The notes under the pieces: generated by a model | The model's database searches: none | Seen by the model: the letters and a program-made list of their open reading frames with translations, nothing else | What the model was told of the DNA's origin: nothing | Translations under genes and position numbers: made by a program | Shown here: in pieces, positions 45,939 to 58,879 of the stretch | Position numbering within the stretch: position 1 is the first letter of the stretch | Layout of the letters: each line of letters starts with the position of its first letter | Assembly: GCA_948567375.1 (NCBI GenBank) | Contig: OX419761.1 | Coordinates: 34,598,501 to 34,662,500, forward strand | Source of the DNA: Lunularia cruciata | Taxonomy: Eukaryota > Streptophyta > Marchantiopsida > Lunulariales > Lunulariaceae | Direction: 5' to 3' | Length of the DNA stretch: 64,000 nucleotides

Positions 45939-46870
45939 TGGCGGCAATACCGGATGTTATCCTTGCAATGCAACAACAAATCGAGCATCTTACTCGATTG
46001 TTGGATGAACGAGACCAACAACGACAAGAATAGATAGACAGAGCGCCAGTTCGAGATGGAGAAGATTGCATTTGATTTCCAAAACCCAAGGTGTTTGAAG
46101 GCAAGAATCTTCCAGGCACAGTGGAGAATTTTGTGTTTGATTGCGAACGTTACTTTGAAGCCACCAATCTTCAAGACGAGCGGAAAAAATTCTCTTAGCT
46201 TCTAGCCAATTAGATGGCATGGCAAAACTTTGGTGGCGATTCCGAGTAGAAAGAGCTGAACGACAAATTATTACACCAATTTTGACATGGGCAGAATTCA
46301 AGGATGCAATACTTGGTCAATTTCATACTATAAATACCACCCGAGCCGCACAAGATAAATTGGCGGAGTTGAGGCAGATTGGCTCAGTGAGAAGCTACAT
46401 CACACAATTTCAGAACATCATCATGCAAATTCCAGATATCCAAGAAGGTGAAGTTCTAGATCGATTTGTGCGAGGATTGAAGTCACAAACCAAATTGGAG
46501 GTGACCATGCGGGAGCCACAGAACATAGAAGAAGCCATGCAATTGGCTGAGCGTTTTGATTCCTTGGTTGCAACAACTTGGTCTTGACCTCGACCTACAC
46601 AAAGCCTACCAGTACCATGAGTGGAAGAACCAATACCAATGGAGATTGATGCTATCCATCGAAGACCACTTGGCACAAGAGATAGAGAAAGATTACAAAA
46701 AAATGGAGGTTGTTTTTATTGTTGCCAGTTGGGGCATTGCATTGTTGAATGTCCACTCAAGAATGGACGACCTCGACAAGTTGCCCAAGTGGAAGTTGTG
46801 GAGCAGAATGATCCGGGAAATGAGGAATCCCAGTAGGAGATTTCAAGCCGCCTACTGGGAGCTTGATTAG
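45939..46870 (+). pseudogene. Gag region with CCHC knuckle, element C
   Basis: Starts MAAIPDVILAMQQQIEHL at 45939. The capsid-like part (LTWAEFKDAILGQF, REPQNIEEAMQLAERF) is open at 46219-46587, and the knuckle CFYCCQLGHCIVEC is at 46711-46752. The TAG after the coiled coil and the TGA at 46585-46587 match stops in A. The gag frame ends in a TAG near 46837, and protease continues in the -1 frame. Confidence 0.8.
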
Positions 46871-47258
46871 TTCCAATGGGATTGAAGGCTTGACCTATGC
46901 AAGTTTGCTTCACTTGCAAGGTATGATATCTAATCGGGGTTGTAGAATCTTGGTTGATTTTGGAAGTTTAGAGAATTGCATGTCTATGCAAGTAGCAAAG
47001 GAATTGGGTATTCCTATCAAGCCAGTGATTGGAAGTAGTTTGATGATGGCGGATGGTAGTAAGGGTTCTGCATTCCGCACCTTGCATCCTGTTACCTTCA
47101 AGATTGGGAAGGAGTATTTGGAGTGTATGAGGTTTGTAGTGGCACCTCTACACTATGATATCATTCTGGGTCTACCTTGGCTTGAATGTCATAAGGTTCA
47201 ATTTGATTGGACCCAACACCAAATTCAAGTACAACACCAAGGTAGGAATTTCCGATAA
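46863..47258 (+). pseudogene. Protease domain of element C
   Basis: Open for about 131 codons: ILVDFGSLENCMSM with the catalytic Asp in DFGS, and ILGLPWLECH. Close to the protease of A. Confidence 0.78.
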
Positions 47259-47599
47259 GGTTGTCTGGCACCTCTGAGTAAGACACCTAAGAATAGTCAG
47301 TCCCAAGATTGGAAGTTTGTTGAGAAGGTAGCCATAGAGCGAATCTAGAAGGGAGATGAGTCCCAAGATGGGTAGTTTGCTAGGAAGGCAACCATGGAGT
47401 AAGCTTGGAAGAGAGATGAGTCCCTAGAAGGGAAGTTTGTTAATGAAGCAGCCATAGAGCAAGCTTTGGAGGAAGACAAGTCTGTATTTACGGTGTGGAT
47501 CAAGCCGATTGCACAAGAACAATCTGAGGAGGGCCAAGTGCCGCATCAAGCAATGGTTGATCGGATAGTTCAGCAGTTTGCAGATGTGTTTCCAGATGA

Positions 47600-49108
47600 T
47601 CTGCCAAAGGGATTACCCTCCGATTGAGGTATGCCCTTCAAGATCAAGTGATTGCGAGGGAGTACTCCAGTGAGTAGACCAATCTATCGGCTCTCACCAA
47701 AGGAGTTGGAGGAGTTGCGAACAACACTTACAGAGTTGTTGGAGAAGGAATTCATACGACATAGTACCTCTCCTTGGGGAGCACCGGTACTATTTGTTCC
47801 AAAGAAAGATGGAGGACTTCATTTCTGTATTGATTATCATGGGCTCAATAAGCAAACCGTGAAGAATGCATATCCCTTGCCTTGGATCGATGACCTGCTT
47901 GATCAACTAAGTGGAGCACGCTACTTTTCCAAGTTGGATCTTTGTAGCGGCTATTGGCAAATTCCTATTGAAGGCAAGGACATGCAAAAGATTGCTTTTT
48001 GCACAAGGTATGGACATTTTGAGTGGAGAGTTCTACCTTTTGGACTCACTAATGCTCCAGTAGTCTTCATGGATCAGATGCATCGGGTGTTGGAGGGACT
48101 ATTGGATCGGTCCATGGTGGTGTTCTTAGATGATATCTTAATCTATAGTAGGATAGAGGCAGAACACATGAATCATGTGCGAGAAGTCCTAAGATGACTA
48201 CGATAATGGAAATTTTACTGCAAGAAGTCAAAGTGTGCTTTTTGGCAGAAGGAGGTTACCTTCTTGGGTCATAAGATCTCATCAGAGGGGATCAAGATGG
48301 AAGAAGAGAAGATCAAGGCCATTACTGATTGGCCTACCCCAAAGGATGCTACAGAAGTACAAGCATTCAATGGATTGGCCAGTTTTAACCGACAGTTCAT
48401 CCACTATTATGCTCACGTGGCTGCACCATTGACTGACCTCTTGGGAAAGAACTCGAGCTTCTAGTGGACCACCAAGCATGAAGAAGCATTCTAGTAGTTA
48501 AAGCATATGGTGTCTTCAAGACCCATTCTTCAACCATATGATCCTCAACTACCTTGTGTGGTTGATTTGATGCTTCTAACTTTGCAATTGGAGCTGTGTT
48601 GCAACAAGAATTTCCAGATGGACTACATCCTATTGCCTTTGTGTCTCGCCGACTAAATACAGCTGAAAGAAATTACTTTGCTCGAGATCAAGAACAACTT
48701 GCAATGGTATATGCCACCAAGGTATGGAGGCATTATCTCTTGGGGAAACAAGTGATCATGCAAACTGATCACAAGCCATTGTTGTAGACCTTACACTTGG
48801 AGCACATGAAGAGTCGGCATCATCAATGGGAAGAGCAACTCCAATTGTTTGACATCAAACTTGAGTACAAACCGGGTCGGTTCCATTTCATCCCTGATGC
48901 TCTATCACAACGACCTGATTTGAAGGCTCTTCCTCTCATCACGGCGGCAATTACAACGATGTCCATTGACCCTAAGGTTCATAATGAGTTTCAATCAGCT
49001 CTACAACGAGATCCCTTCTTCCAAATGGTACACGGTCGTCTAACAACATGCGACAAGGAGTACAACACCTTCTCCTTCAAGGAAGGCCTTTTATTCCATG
49101 CAGACTAG
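47600..49108 (+). pseudogene. Reverse transcriptase and RNase H of element C
   Basis: RT is open at 47652-48197 (181 codons): [63 protein letters not shown]. It then hits TGA at 48195-48197 and TAA two codons later; the TGA is shared with A and B, the TAA with A. RNase H follows in broken pieces (GAVLQQEFPDGLHPIAF, TDHKPLL). Additional TAGs lie near 48460-48500. Confidence 0.85.
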
Positions 49109-49129
49109 ATCTATGTTCTAGCCAAAGGT

Positions 49130-50405
49130 GATCTTCAACTTGTGCGCCTTCAAGAAGCCCATGATTTACCAATAGCTGGTCACATGGACGTGGACAAGAC
49201 CTTGGGCACCCTCCAACGCCAATGGTGGTGGCCCAACATGACACAAGATGTTTGAGACTTTGTCCGATCATGTGAGAGTTGCCAACGGAACAAGGCCAAC
49301 AACCAGAAGCCGAGTGGACTCCTTCAACCACTTGCCATTCCATCCGCTTGTTGGGAGTATGTGGGCTTGGATCTCATCACATCCTTGCCAAAGACAAAAC
49401 AAGGACACACCGCAATCATGGTGTTTGTGGATAAGCTTAGTAAGCAAATCCACTTGGCACCAACCTGTGATACCGTGGATGCTCCAACCTTAGCGCAAAT
49501 CTACTTTGACAATGTCTTCAAGCATCATGGGATGCCACGTGTACTCATCTCCAACCGTGATCCTTGATTTATAGGAAAGTTTTGGCAAGCACTCTTCCAG
49601 ATACTTGGCACCAAGCTTGCTTTGTCCACGGCCTATTATCCTCAAACTGATGGACAAACCGAACAAGCCAATCATACATTGGAGGATATGTTGCGGGCCT
49701 TTGTCAATGTCCACCATACCAACTGGGATGAATGTCTTGCAACTACAGAATTTGCCTACAACAATTCCAAACAAGCAAGCACCGGATTTTCTCCCTTCTT
49801 TCTCAATTTTGGCCAAGATCCGCTTGTTCCAAATTCTCTTCTTGCTCCCCCTCCCTCTCAGGTTCCTCATACTTCTACATTCTTGACCACTATATCCCAA
49901 TCTCTCCAACAAGCCAAGTCTCACCTCCTTGTTGCTCAGAATTGCCAAAAACAATATGTGGACCACCATCGTCGTGATCTCACCTTTGAAGTTGGCGATA
50001 AAGTCATGCTATCCTCTAGTAACCTCCCTCTCCCACTTGATACCCAAGTTCATAAACTTGCTCCTAATTGGATAGGACCCTTTGATATCACCCACATTGT
50101 CTCTCCTGTTGCTTATCGACTTGCCTTGCCTTGTCACATGCATATCCATCCTGTCTTCCATGTTTCCAAGTTGAAACCCTTTGTTCCTAACCCCTCTTCC
50201 TTTTCCTCTCGAGTCCAACCTCCTCCTCTGCTTGTCCCTATCAATGATCATGAGGAGTACGAAGTTGATTGTATCCTTGCGGGTCATCATATTCAACAAG
50301 GCCGTCGCTAACATACGAAGTACAAGGTCCTTTGGAAAGGGTATCCCTTTCACGATGCCACATGGGAACCTCTTTCCCACATCCAAAATGCACAGATGGC
50401 CATCA
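49130..50405 (+). pseudogene. Integrase and chromodomain of element C
   Basis: The H2C2 zinc region (LQRQWWWPNM, CESCQRNK, about 49158-49290), integrase core (GLDLITSLPKTKQGHTAIM, ISNRDP then a TGA, YYPQTDGQTEQANHTLEDML) and C-terminal part are readable, with 49622-50311 open for 229 codons. After a stop the chromodomain is intact: YKVLWKGYPFHDATWEPLSH (about 50318-50380). Confidence 0.85.
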
Positions 50406-50461
50406 AGGAATTCAAAGCTTCACTGGCGACGAGGACGTCACCAACTAGCGGCGGAGGAATA

Positions 50462-50884
50462 TGTAACAATATAGAGTTTAGCAACAAAGTTAGTCAGGCT
50501 TACGAAGTAGAGAATAAGACAAAATAGCCTAGAATATTCTAGAAGCATCTAAGAAGCTTCTTGGAAAGCTTCCCAACTAGTTAACTTGCACTCTAAGTAG
50601 GTAGCTTCTAGAAGGAAACTTCTAGAAGCTTCTAACTAGCTTAGCTTGCACGCCAAGTAGGCGGCTTCTAGAAGGAAGCTTCTTGAGAAGCTTCCTAGTT
50701 AACTTGGCTTGCACTCCAAGAAAGCGGCTCAAGGAAGCTTCTTGAGAAGCTTCAAGGGTCTTGTATGCTACCTATAAATACCAAAGCCAAAGCTCATGCT
50801 AGGCATTCGGAGTTTTCCCTCATTCAAGTGTCCCAATGTGAGGTTCCATTCTCCTATTTCTCTCCTCGGTTTTGATCTTTTACA
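50462..50884 (+). repeat. 3' LTR of element C
   Basis: Partner of 45245-45667. It also keeps a flawless GAAnnTTCnnGAAnnTTC array at 50615-50632 even though one of the spacer dinucleotides has changed (gc to ac). Confidence 0.95.
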
Positions 50885-50889
50885 TTGTG
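50885..50889. other. Target duplication TTGTG (right) of element C
   Basis: Identical to 45240-45244. Element D resumes here. Confidence 0.9.
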
Positions 50890-53800
50890 AATGGAGTACT
50901 AAAAAGCAATCACATGAGAATTATTGATAGATCTTGGAGCAATAGAGAATTTCTTGTCCTACTTTGTTGCACTAAGATTGGGGATGGATCTAGAGAAGGA
51001 TGAGAGTGAAGAAGTTGAGTTACCTAAAAGATAAATAGAGAGGATTGAGTCATTACATAGAAAAGTAGCACTCTCTATAAGAGAAGATCAAGACAAAATT
51101 GAGTGGCAAGTGATACAAATAGCTTGTTATGATGCAATCTTAGGCATGTCATGGATGGAGCACTAAAATTTCACAGTTGACTGGATAAAGAAAGTAGTGA
51201 GAATTCACCAATGGAAGATCATTGGAGTTCAAGATAGAGCACACATGCAAGAAGTACCTCTCTATATCATAGGGAAAACAACAATCTATAATACAAATAG
51301 TTGTTTCATGGGTCTAATAAGAGAAATCCAGAGTGCACAACTCGATGGACAAGTTTGTAAGAAATTGAAAGATGTGGTTAATGAGTTCCAAGATGTCTTC
51401 CCAAATGACTTGCCATTAGGATTACCACCAAAAAGGAGAGTAGACCATAAAATTGAGATAATTTTCTGGGAAGACACCTCCTTGTAAGGCCCCATACCGT
51501 CTATCACCTCATGAGTTGGAGGAGTGTAAGGCATAAATTGAAGATATCATGTAGAAAGGATTTATCCAACCCACTGTATCACCATATGGGGCTTTGTCTT
51601 GTTTGTAAAGAAAAAGGATGGTACAATGCCCATGTGCATTGACTATTGGGGCCTAAATCCATAGACAATGAAGAACAAATACCCCTTACCTTGCATGGAT
51701 GACTTGTTTTACAACTCAACGGGGCAAAATACTTTACCAAATTGGATCTGCAAAGCGGGTACAACCAAATTTGGATTGCAGAGGAAGACGTTCATAAAAT
51801 TGCCTTCTGAACAAGATATGGTTACTTTGAGTACATAGTGATGCCATTGGCCTCACCAATGCACCAGCCACTTTCATGAGTTTGATGAATGATATATTTC
51901 ATCCATACTTGGATAAATCTATTATTATTTTCCTAGATGATATTCTTGTCTATAGTAGGGTAATGATGGAACACAAGCAAATTTTAAAACAAAATCAATT
52001 CTACGCCAAAATCTCAAAGTGTGAGTGTGGCAAGTTTGACATAGACTATTTGGGGCATAGAGTAAGTGCAATAGGTATCCAAGTGTTGACAAATAAAATA
52101 GAAGTCATTCAAAAATGGTGCACTCCAAAGGATTAGACTCAACTCAAGAGCTTCTTGGGGTTGAGAAATTTCTATCATCAATTTGTCAAGGACTTCTCTA
52201 GGGTGGCATAGCCTCTATTGGCATTTCTCAGTAAGGGGAAAAAGTGGATGTGGGGAAGAATTGAAAGAAGTGGCCTTTCAAGAATTGAAAGGCACATTAC
52301 TACATGCACTAGTCTTGAAATAATATGACCCAAAACATCCAATCAAGTTGGCTATGGATGCATTAGGCATAGCAATAGGAGCAATCCTACAACAAGAGTG
52401 GCATGATGGATAGCACCCAGTTGCATATTTCTCTTAGAAGTTGTTACCAATAGAATGCAACTATCACACCACCAAACAAGAAGAGTTATTCATTGTTCTT
52501 GCAATCAAGTATTGGAAGCACTATCTTGGCAAGAAGGCATTTGTAGTGGAGATAGATCACAAACCTCTAGTTTACCTTGAGACATAGAAAGATCTCTCTT
52601 GTTGATAGATTTGGTGGGTAGAGTGGAGACAATGATTCAATATGACGATCACTTATGTGGAAGGCAAGAGGCAACTCATAGATGCATTCACCCAAATGCA
52701 TATGGCAAAAAATCTAGTGGTAGAGGTAAAGATGAACCTTGAATTCTAGCCAAGGATGCTTGCTGCTACAAAAATTGACCCACAAATTGTAGGAGCTCAA
52801 TCATCCACAAGTATCACCAAGACCCGAGGACTCACATTTTTGGATGGCAGGTTATGGATCCCGGATGACAAGGACCTAAGGATCACCATCCTGGCAAAAT
52901 GTCATACTTTACCATGGTCGGTCATGTTGGAGTGGATAGAACCTTAGATGTAGGTAAATGCAATTATTATTGGTCCAAGATGAGCAACAAGGTGATGGAG
53001 TATGTTCAAATCTGCCTCCTTTGCCAACAAAATAAAGCATTTAATCAAGCTCTTGTAGGACTTCTTTGACCCCTTCCTACTCTTGCACATTGTTAGGAAT
53101 AGGTAAGCATGGATCTGGTTTGTGAATTGCCCAAGACTACCTTAGGATTTGACTCCATCATTGTCTTTGTTGATTGGCTTAGCAAAATGATCCATGTGCA
53201 TCTAACCACCAAGGATGTGATGGCTCCTCAATTAGCTCAATTGTATTTAGATGTCATCTTTTCTCACCATGGCTTGTCTCAAGTGCTCATCATTGATATG
53301 GGCACTCAATTCACCAATTTGTTTTGGAGAACACTCTTTGGTCTCTTCAAAACCAAATTGGCCATGTCCATAGCCTACCATTCATAGACCAATGATCAGA
53401 TGGAGCGGCCTAATTTTACTATTGAGTACATGCTCAAGGGCTTCACTCTAGAAGAGCAAGAAAGGTGGGACACCTTACTTCAACTAGTGGAGTTCGCATA
53501 CAACAATTGAGTGAATGCATCCACACAAGTCACACTATTTTTCCTAATGTATGGAGAATATCCTTTCACTCCAATCAAGCTTGATGAAGATCTGCCTGGT
53601 GGATAGCAAGTTGGAGGCTGTCAACACTTTTGTTTCCAAAATCCAACAAAGAGTGGAGAACGCCAAAAACAAGTTGCAGATTGCTCAAAATTGATAGAAA
53701 CAATATGCAAATGCACACCGTCAACATCTGGAGTTTGATGTGGGGGATCAAGTCTGGTTATCAACAACCAACCTCACATTAGTTGGTCCTTGCAAGCTCA

Positions 53801-54170
53801 GACCATGTTTTATTGGACCTTTTTCCATCCTTCATCAAATTGGCGCAATAGCCTACCACCTTGCACTACCAACTCACATGAAGATGCATCTAGTAATCCA
53901 TGTCTCCTTATTACAAACATACGCATCCCAACCAAAAATGTTTCCTTCCTTATAGGAAATTTGACCTTGTCCATCAGCCATTGATAGCACAAAAGAGTAT
54001 AAAGTCAAATGCATTCTCCAAAAGTGCATCCAGGGTACTCGCCATCCGTGTGTGAAATACTCGGTACATTGGAAAGGGTACCCCTTATACAAGGCAACAT
54101 GGGAGCCAGCATCCAACTTGACTAATGCACCAATATTTGTGAAATCTTTTGAGCAACAGCTTTGCAACTA
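50890..54170 (+). pseudogene. Pol region of element D (protease to chromodomain)
   Basis: D continues after C with a protease remnant (ILGMSWMEH, near 51145), RT (PNDLPLGLPPKRRVDHKIE at 51400-51460, FLDDILVYSR near 51930), RNase H (GIAIGAILQQEWHDG near 52370, DHKPLVYLE), integrase (MDLVCELPKTTLGFDSIIVF from 53109, the second Asp in IIDMGTQFTN) and a C-terminal chromodomain (VKYSVHWKGYPLYKATWEPA, about 54050-54110). Many in-frame TAG, TAA and TGA codons are spread through it, so it is inactive. Confidence 0.85.
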
Positions 54171-54199
54171 AGACATTACATCTTCAAAGGAGGGAGGTT

Positions 54200-54345
54200 T
54201 GTAATACCATTAACTAAACAAATGATCTAGAGATGAAATTTGGTTTGGTAACATTTGGAAGGATGTTATACATGATGGACTAAGTAGATTGGAGTTTGAG
54301 TGTGGAATTTGTGTTTTTCTATTTCTCTATCCTCAAAATATTACA
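54200..54345 (+). repeat. 3' LTR of element D
   Basis: 146 bp, preceded by the purine tract at 54186-54199 and followed by the ATATG duplication. Confidence 0.92.
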
Positions 54346-54350
54346 ATATG

Positions 54351-55830
54351 TTACAAATTATAAAATTCAAAGGATTCCATTATCATTACATTTCAACTTA
54401 TATTTATTTTAGTACTAATATATAATAGTTATGATAGATAAAATTACCCATTGTATTTCATACTTGAAAATGAACAAAAGAAGTGTTACATCTTATGTGA
54501 TTAGTTTCTTTGCTTGATATTTAATATAATCAAACAAAATGCTCAAATATAGATTCAGGAATTCCTTGAGTTGTAGCATTATTCACTTCTTGGAAAAGAG
54601 AGGAATGGGTTGCAATATTTATAGCTTGCTCATAATAAGAATCCATAAACTCTCTATCCTAGAGATCTCTATGATAGATCAGAAATATTTTTGCTATGGA
54701 TATATATTATAACTTTGTAGAACTTTAAGACCATTCTAGGTGTATGATATCTCTAAGGATCATTCTCCCTTCTTTATATTGAAGTATAATATTTCTTCAA
54801 TGGCTGCATTGGCTCTCTTTGTTTGACATTGAAGGGTATTGATTGGGTAGCCCTTTCTAAAATCTTAAATGGAGTTCCCCAATATAAATTTTTAAATTGA
54901 ACTCTTCTATTTATGTTAAGTATTTGTGGTGCACACATTTTCACAAAATTGGTTCATTTTCTTCATTCCACTCCTATTTGTAAAGATATGAAAAAATAGT
55001 TTGGTATTTAGGAAGGATAACTTCTTAGTGTGAGGTATCTTTTGGAGTTGTGCTTGTTTATGTGAAGGTACAAATAAAAGAAGTACAAGCCTGAATGGAT
55101 TTGGAGGAAAGGATGCAAAAGAAGTTAAATGCAAAGTTTTTTTAAAGGCATGGAGCTCAATTCCAAGTACCTTTGTACCATAGACCATATGCAAATTTTA
55201 ATGCATCACCACCTAGATAAAGAATTGCCGCCAAAGACTATTTGCATTCAAGGGAGACTATTTGCATTTGGAGAAGACTTTGCATGTATGAGAGGACCAT
55301 TAGGGAATGTTTCACATGTATAGAGAAGGACTACTCATCAAGAGCTTGACATGTGTGGAGAAAGACTACTTGTTATCTACCAACGACTTTGCATGTGTGT
55401 AGAGAGAGTGCTCACCAACTACTCAATCATTGACAAATGATTGAGTAGTTTGTGAGAATGATTGAAGAATTTGATTATAAAACCAAGTGCACATAGAGAA
55501 ATTTAATTTTTAGATTTAATTGTGTTTAGAATTTCTAAGTCCTAACAAGCCTTTGCAATTCTTAATGCATTTGGAGTTGTCCAACCTTATCTAGATTTGA
55601 TAAGAAACATGGTGTTTACTCATAGAAATCTCAAGAAAATCTCCAAAGCTATTCTCCATAGTCCAATAGTAAACAAATGAGAGATCTACTATAGAAGTGA
55701 GGTAATCCCAAAGCAAAGCAAGCATCTAGGCTTCTTGCTCTAGAATTGGGAGTTGAGTGACTTCACAAACATCCATGAGAGAGAGACTACTATAGTGCAC
55801 TTGAAAGGAAACACATTCAATTAGACCAAA
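54351..55830. other. Repeat-derived AT-rich stretch
   Basis: No intact gene. Minus-strand words near 54780-54830 faintly resemble the Glu block of a Ty3 integrase. 55240-55420 holds short repeats of tttgcatgt/gagaaggactac. Confidence 0.3.
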
Positions 55831-55839
55831 GAGCATTAG

Positions 55840-57630
55840 AGGATGGTACTAGGACCAGATGTAGGACTGGTAGGAGTTGTGACATTGGAGAAATTTTTTG
55901 TAGATCAAGCATTGACCAAAGATATCAAGGAGACCTATGCAGATAAGCAGTTGTTCAATCTGAAGAGAAAAAAATATCTTACCAATACTCAACTATCTTC
56001 TTCATGTCTTCTTTGAGTACATGTACAATGGAGAACCTATTAATTAGGTAAGCATGTTTTACTTTTAAGCAAGGTGTCTACATAGAGAATTTATTGAAGG
56101 TAGTGGACCTACCTACCTACTTAGCCCCATTCACCATATGTTTCTACATGGAGCTAAAACTTTTATTGAAGGAGTAGCACAAGAATTTCCCCAACTATTT
56201 CCATTCTGCAAGGTACATCATCTCACAACCTCAAGGTAAATTGTTAATCAAGAAGTATTGGGTAGGAGATGAAAAGTATGATAAAATCAAAGAATTTCTA
56301 TAGATTGAGGAAGAAGGAACTACTCCAAACATCACCAAGAGGAAGCGTGAAATCCCTAAGAAGCCAAAAAGACAAGCCAAGAGGTCAAGGTCAAATTTGT
56401 AAGTGATCAATATATCATCAAACAAAGGAGAGTCCAAAGATTCCAAAGAGGAACAGGAAGAAGAAGAGAAAGTTTCTTTCACCTTGCAAAGGTCTACCTT
56501 CAAAATGAAAGAGAAGAGTAGTACAAGGATGCTTAGTTTGCTCTAAACCTTAAGCATAATGTAGGCTAGGAGGAAGGAGCGATGGTGCATGAAGAGACAT
56601 CAAATGAAGCCAAAGTACCTCCAACCAAGAAGTGAGTGTTCAAGAAGAAGAGCCAATGAACACCAATGACCAACTAGACATAGAACTTGGGCCCAAATAT
56701 CAATAAGAAGCTAAAGACCCCACAACCCAAAAAGAATTGGAGTAGAAGAGGAAGGCAAAGACCTTCCAATGGAAGTGCATGCCAAATTAAGAGAAGGATC
56801 AACTCAAGAGAAACTTGAGTGCATGTGAAGGAGTGGGCAAAACATCATCATGTATTTAATGAGAGCAGTGTTACAATTGATGGAGCTTTTGGTGCCATAG
56901 TAGCAAGTGGTCTATCTTGATGTTGTGGATTACTACCTTGATTTGCAAGTTGTAAAATGTAATCTACACTTGAAATTCAAAGGAGGAGATAGCCAAGGTC
57001 TAAAACCTATACAAAGAAGAGGCAAAGAAGGTAAACATCCTTGTGCAAGAGAATTTTGAATTGAAGAGGAGAAATTCTTACCTTGCAATAGATCACATCT
57101 AAGGAGAAGAAGAAATCAAGAATCTATAAGGGGAATTGAGCGCACTTTGGCTTGAGTGGAACCAAAAGAAACTTAGGTACAAAGACCAATTGATGGCTAT
57201 ATATAAAGAAGTGGTGAGTATTCATGGCAAATTGGAGACTTCCAAGAGATTTAAGTAGTAACCTTAGAGATGTGTACATCCAAGTATCAAAAAAGGTGGT
57301 CATCTACTTGGAGCACTTGGCCAAAGAATTTGAAGAAAGAGAAAGAAGAGAAGGAGTGGGATCAATCCTAAATGTTAGAGGGAATGAATGAAGAAGCAAA
57401 GATTATGACCCAACACTTGGAAGAGGAGAAGAAGAAGGTGATTTAGTAGATGGAGGAGGCTAGAGATCACTTTATAGGTATGTTGGAGGAAGTAGGACAA
57501 GGGAAGGCAACAAAGGCAAAACTCCACAAACCTAAATTGTAGGTCCAAAAGTTAGAAATGAAGATCTATGAAGAAGAAAAGATGGACCAATTAGTGTTTA
57601 GACTTAGATAGCACTCGGATAGTAAGTCCA
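55840..57630 (+). pseudogene. Decayed long coiled-coil reading frame, unknown
   Basis: In the plus direction, across many stops, the DNA keeps coding-like words such as FVDQALTKDIKETYADKQLF, KLLIKKYWVGDEKYDKIKEF, a basic KRKREIPKKPKRQAKRSRS stretch (about 56340-56395), and a long Glu/Lys-rich coiled-coil part (about 57000-57620). This is the composition of a large gag-like protein with a nucleic-acid-binding patch. I cannot place it in a family. It resembles in style the minus-strand fragments at 9904-11503. Confidence 0.35.
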
Positions 57631-58504
57631 CAAGAACTTATGATACTTAGCTATTATGAATAGTTGGATATAGAGAGCAAACCGAACTCTTCTTTAGAAC
57701 TTTTAAGGGCTAAGGTAGTTCTTTGCAATAGAAACTTAGGCCAAAGATAATTTAATGAAAGAAGTTCTTCATAGTTTTAGGTCATCAAAGTAAGAAGTTA
57801 TCCAAAGACCTTTGGAGAAGAAGGCCTTTGAAGTTGTATAGATCTTTGTAGTTGTACATACGTTTGGAGTTGTAAGTCCAAAGGAGTGTAAATTAAAAAA
57901 TTTCTTTTAGGAAGACTTGACATCTTTCTTAAAACAAATAAGACACCTAATCAACCTACGTAGGATTAGAATAAGTTAGGATTAAAATCCTAAGTGTGTG
58001 ATATAGGTAGAGATAGAAGATTTATGGAAATCCACTTAACCATTAGATCTCTTTGGGGTGAAGCAAAAATGTACTTAAGGCTTCAGTCCAAATTTATTTG
58101 GGTTCACTTTATGCAATCAAAGTTCAATAAGATTACTCTATGTTCTTTGTCATAATAATTATTTCATTTGAGTGTTGGTAAAGGCTTGTGTTGAGTAGTG
58201 GTGAGGAATTTTGCAACAAAATCATAAGTGTTGGAGTGTAGAGAGAAACATTCATGCTTGATTAAAATGTTTGATTTTGAGAGATCTGAAGGAGAAAATC
58301 AAATGCACTTAGGAGTTAAGCCTTATTTGGAGCAATGAGAGTACCATGGAATCAAGTGGCAAAGACATTTGGCCAATGCAAAGATGCCTTTAGAGTGTGC
58401 AATTGAGGAAGGGTAATAGGCAACCTTTGGAGTCAAAGTCTTTGGAATGAAAGGGTCTTTGAAGTGAAGTGAATCATCACCTTTAAGATTAATTTGGAAC
58501 CTAC
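57631..58504. other. No recognised gene
   Basis: AT-rich sequence with repeated ttggag/aaagtc words. One chance minus-strand frame at 58323-58520 ends at the copia LTR. Confidence 0.35.
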
Positions 58505-58775
58505 TATTGGGAGAAATCAAATTGGATTTGAGAGAGCAATAGGAATATAAATCTTGCTATTTTATAAAGTAAAATTAATGTATTGATCTAGTAAAAAAAT
58601 TTATGCATAGAAAATACATAAATTTCATGTGGTTTGGCTAATGCTTGCCTAAGTTCAGAACTACACAAGATTTTTTTAATTCAAGAATTGTCAAAAGTCT
58701 TTGTCAAAGTCACTATTGACTACCAACATTGTAATATATATATAGACACTTACACTCACCCTTGCCTTTACCTAG

Positions 58776-58865
58776 TGTAATACCAATAGCTAGATATATT
58801 ATCTAGAGGTAAAAATTGGCTTGGTTACATCTGGAAGGATGTTATATATGATGGACTAAGTAGAT
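58776..58865 (+). repeat. Truncated D-family LTR fragment
   Basis: Begins TGTAATACCAATAGCTAGA like the D LTR and matches its first 90 or so bases (GGAAGGATGTTATA, GATGGACTAAGTAGAT), then stops. It lies exactly at the junction of the copia LTR and pol. Confidence 0.75.
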
Positions 58866-58879
58866 CAGAGAGAGGTATC

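Larger units (their letters stand above)
45245..50884 (+). mobile_element. Ty3 chromovirus C nested in D
   Basis: A 5640-bp element with 423-bp LTRs (45245-45667 and 50462-50884, differing at roughly 18 positions, about 4%), a perfect TTGTG target duplication, primer-binding site at 45669-45683 and purine tract at 50449-50461. It belongs to the same family as A and B. All domains are present: leader, gag, protease, RT, RNase H, integrase, chromodomain. The reading frame has many stops, several at positions shared with A. Because it lies inside D it is younger than D's insertion. Confidence 0.95.
43312..54345 (+). mobile_element. Ty3 chromovirus D, complete ends, carrying nested element C
   Basis: Short LTRs (152 bp at 43312-43463, 146 bp at 54200-54345) both start TGTAATACC and end ATTACA. 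The flanking 5-bp duplication is perfect: ATATG at 43307-43311 and 54346-54350. A primer-binding site (agtatcagagcagg) follows the 5' LTR and a purine tract (aaaggagggagg) precedes the 3' LTR. Without the 5.6-kb insertion of C the element is about 5.4 kb. Internal order: two leader modules, gag with CCHC knuckle, [C], protease, RT, RNase H, integrase, chromodomain. Numerous stops make it inactive. Confidence 0.93.

Noticed and set aside
46780-46840. GGGAAAT heptamer in the gag frame near the gag/pol boundary of C (and the equivalent in A), as a -1 frameshift site
   Set aside because: The heptamer is in the right phase, but the -1 frame meets a TGA immediately after it in both elements, so it could not lead into protease.
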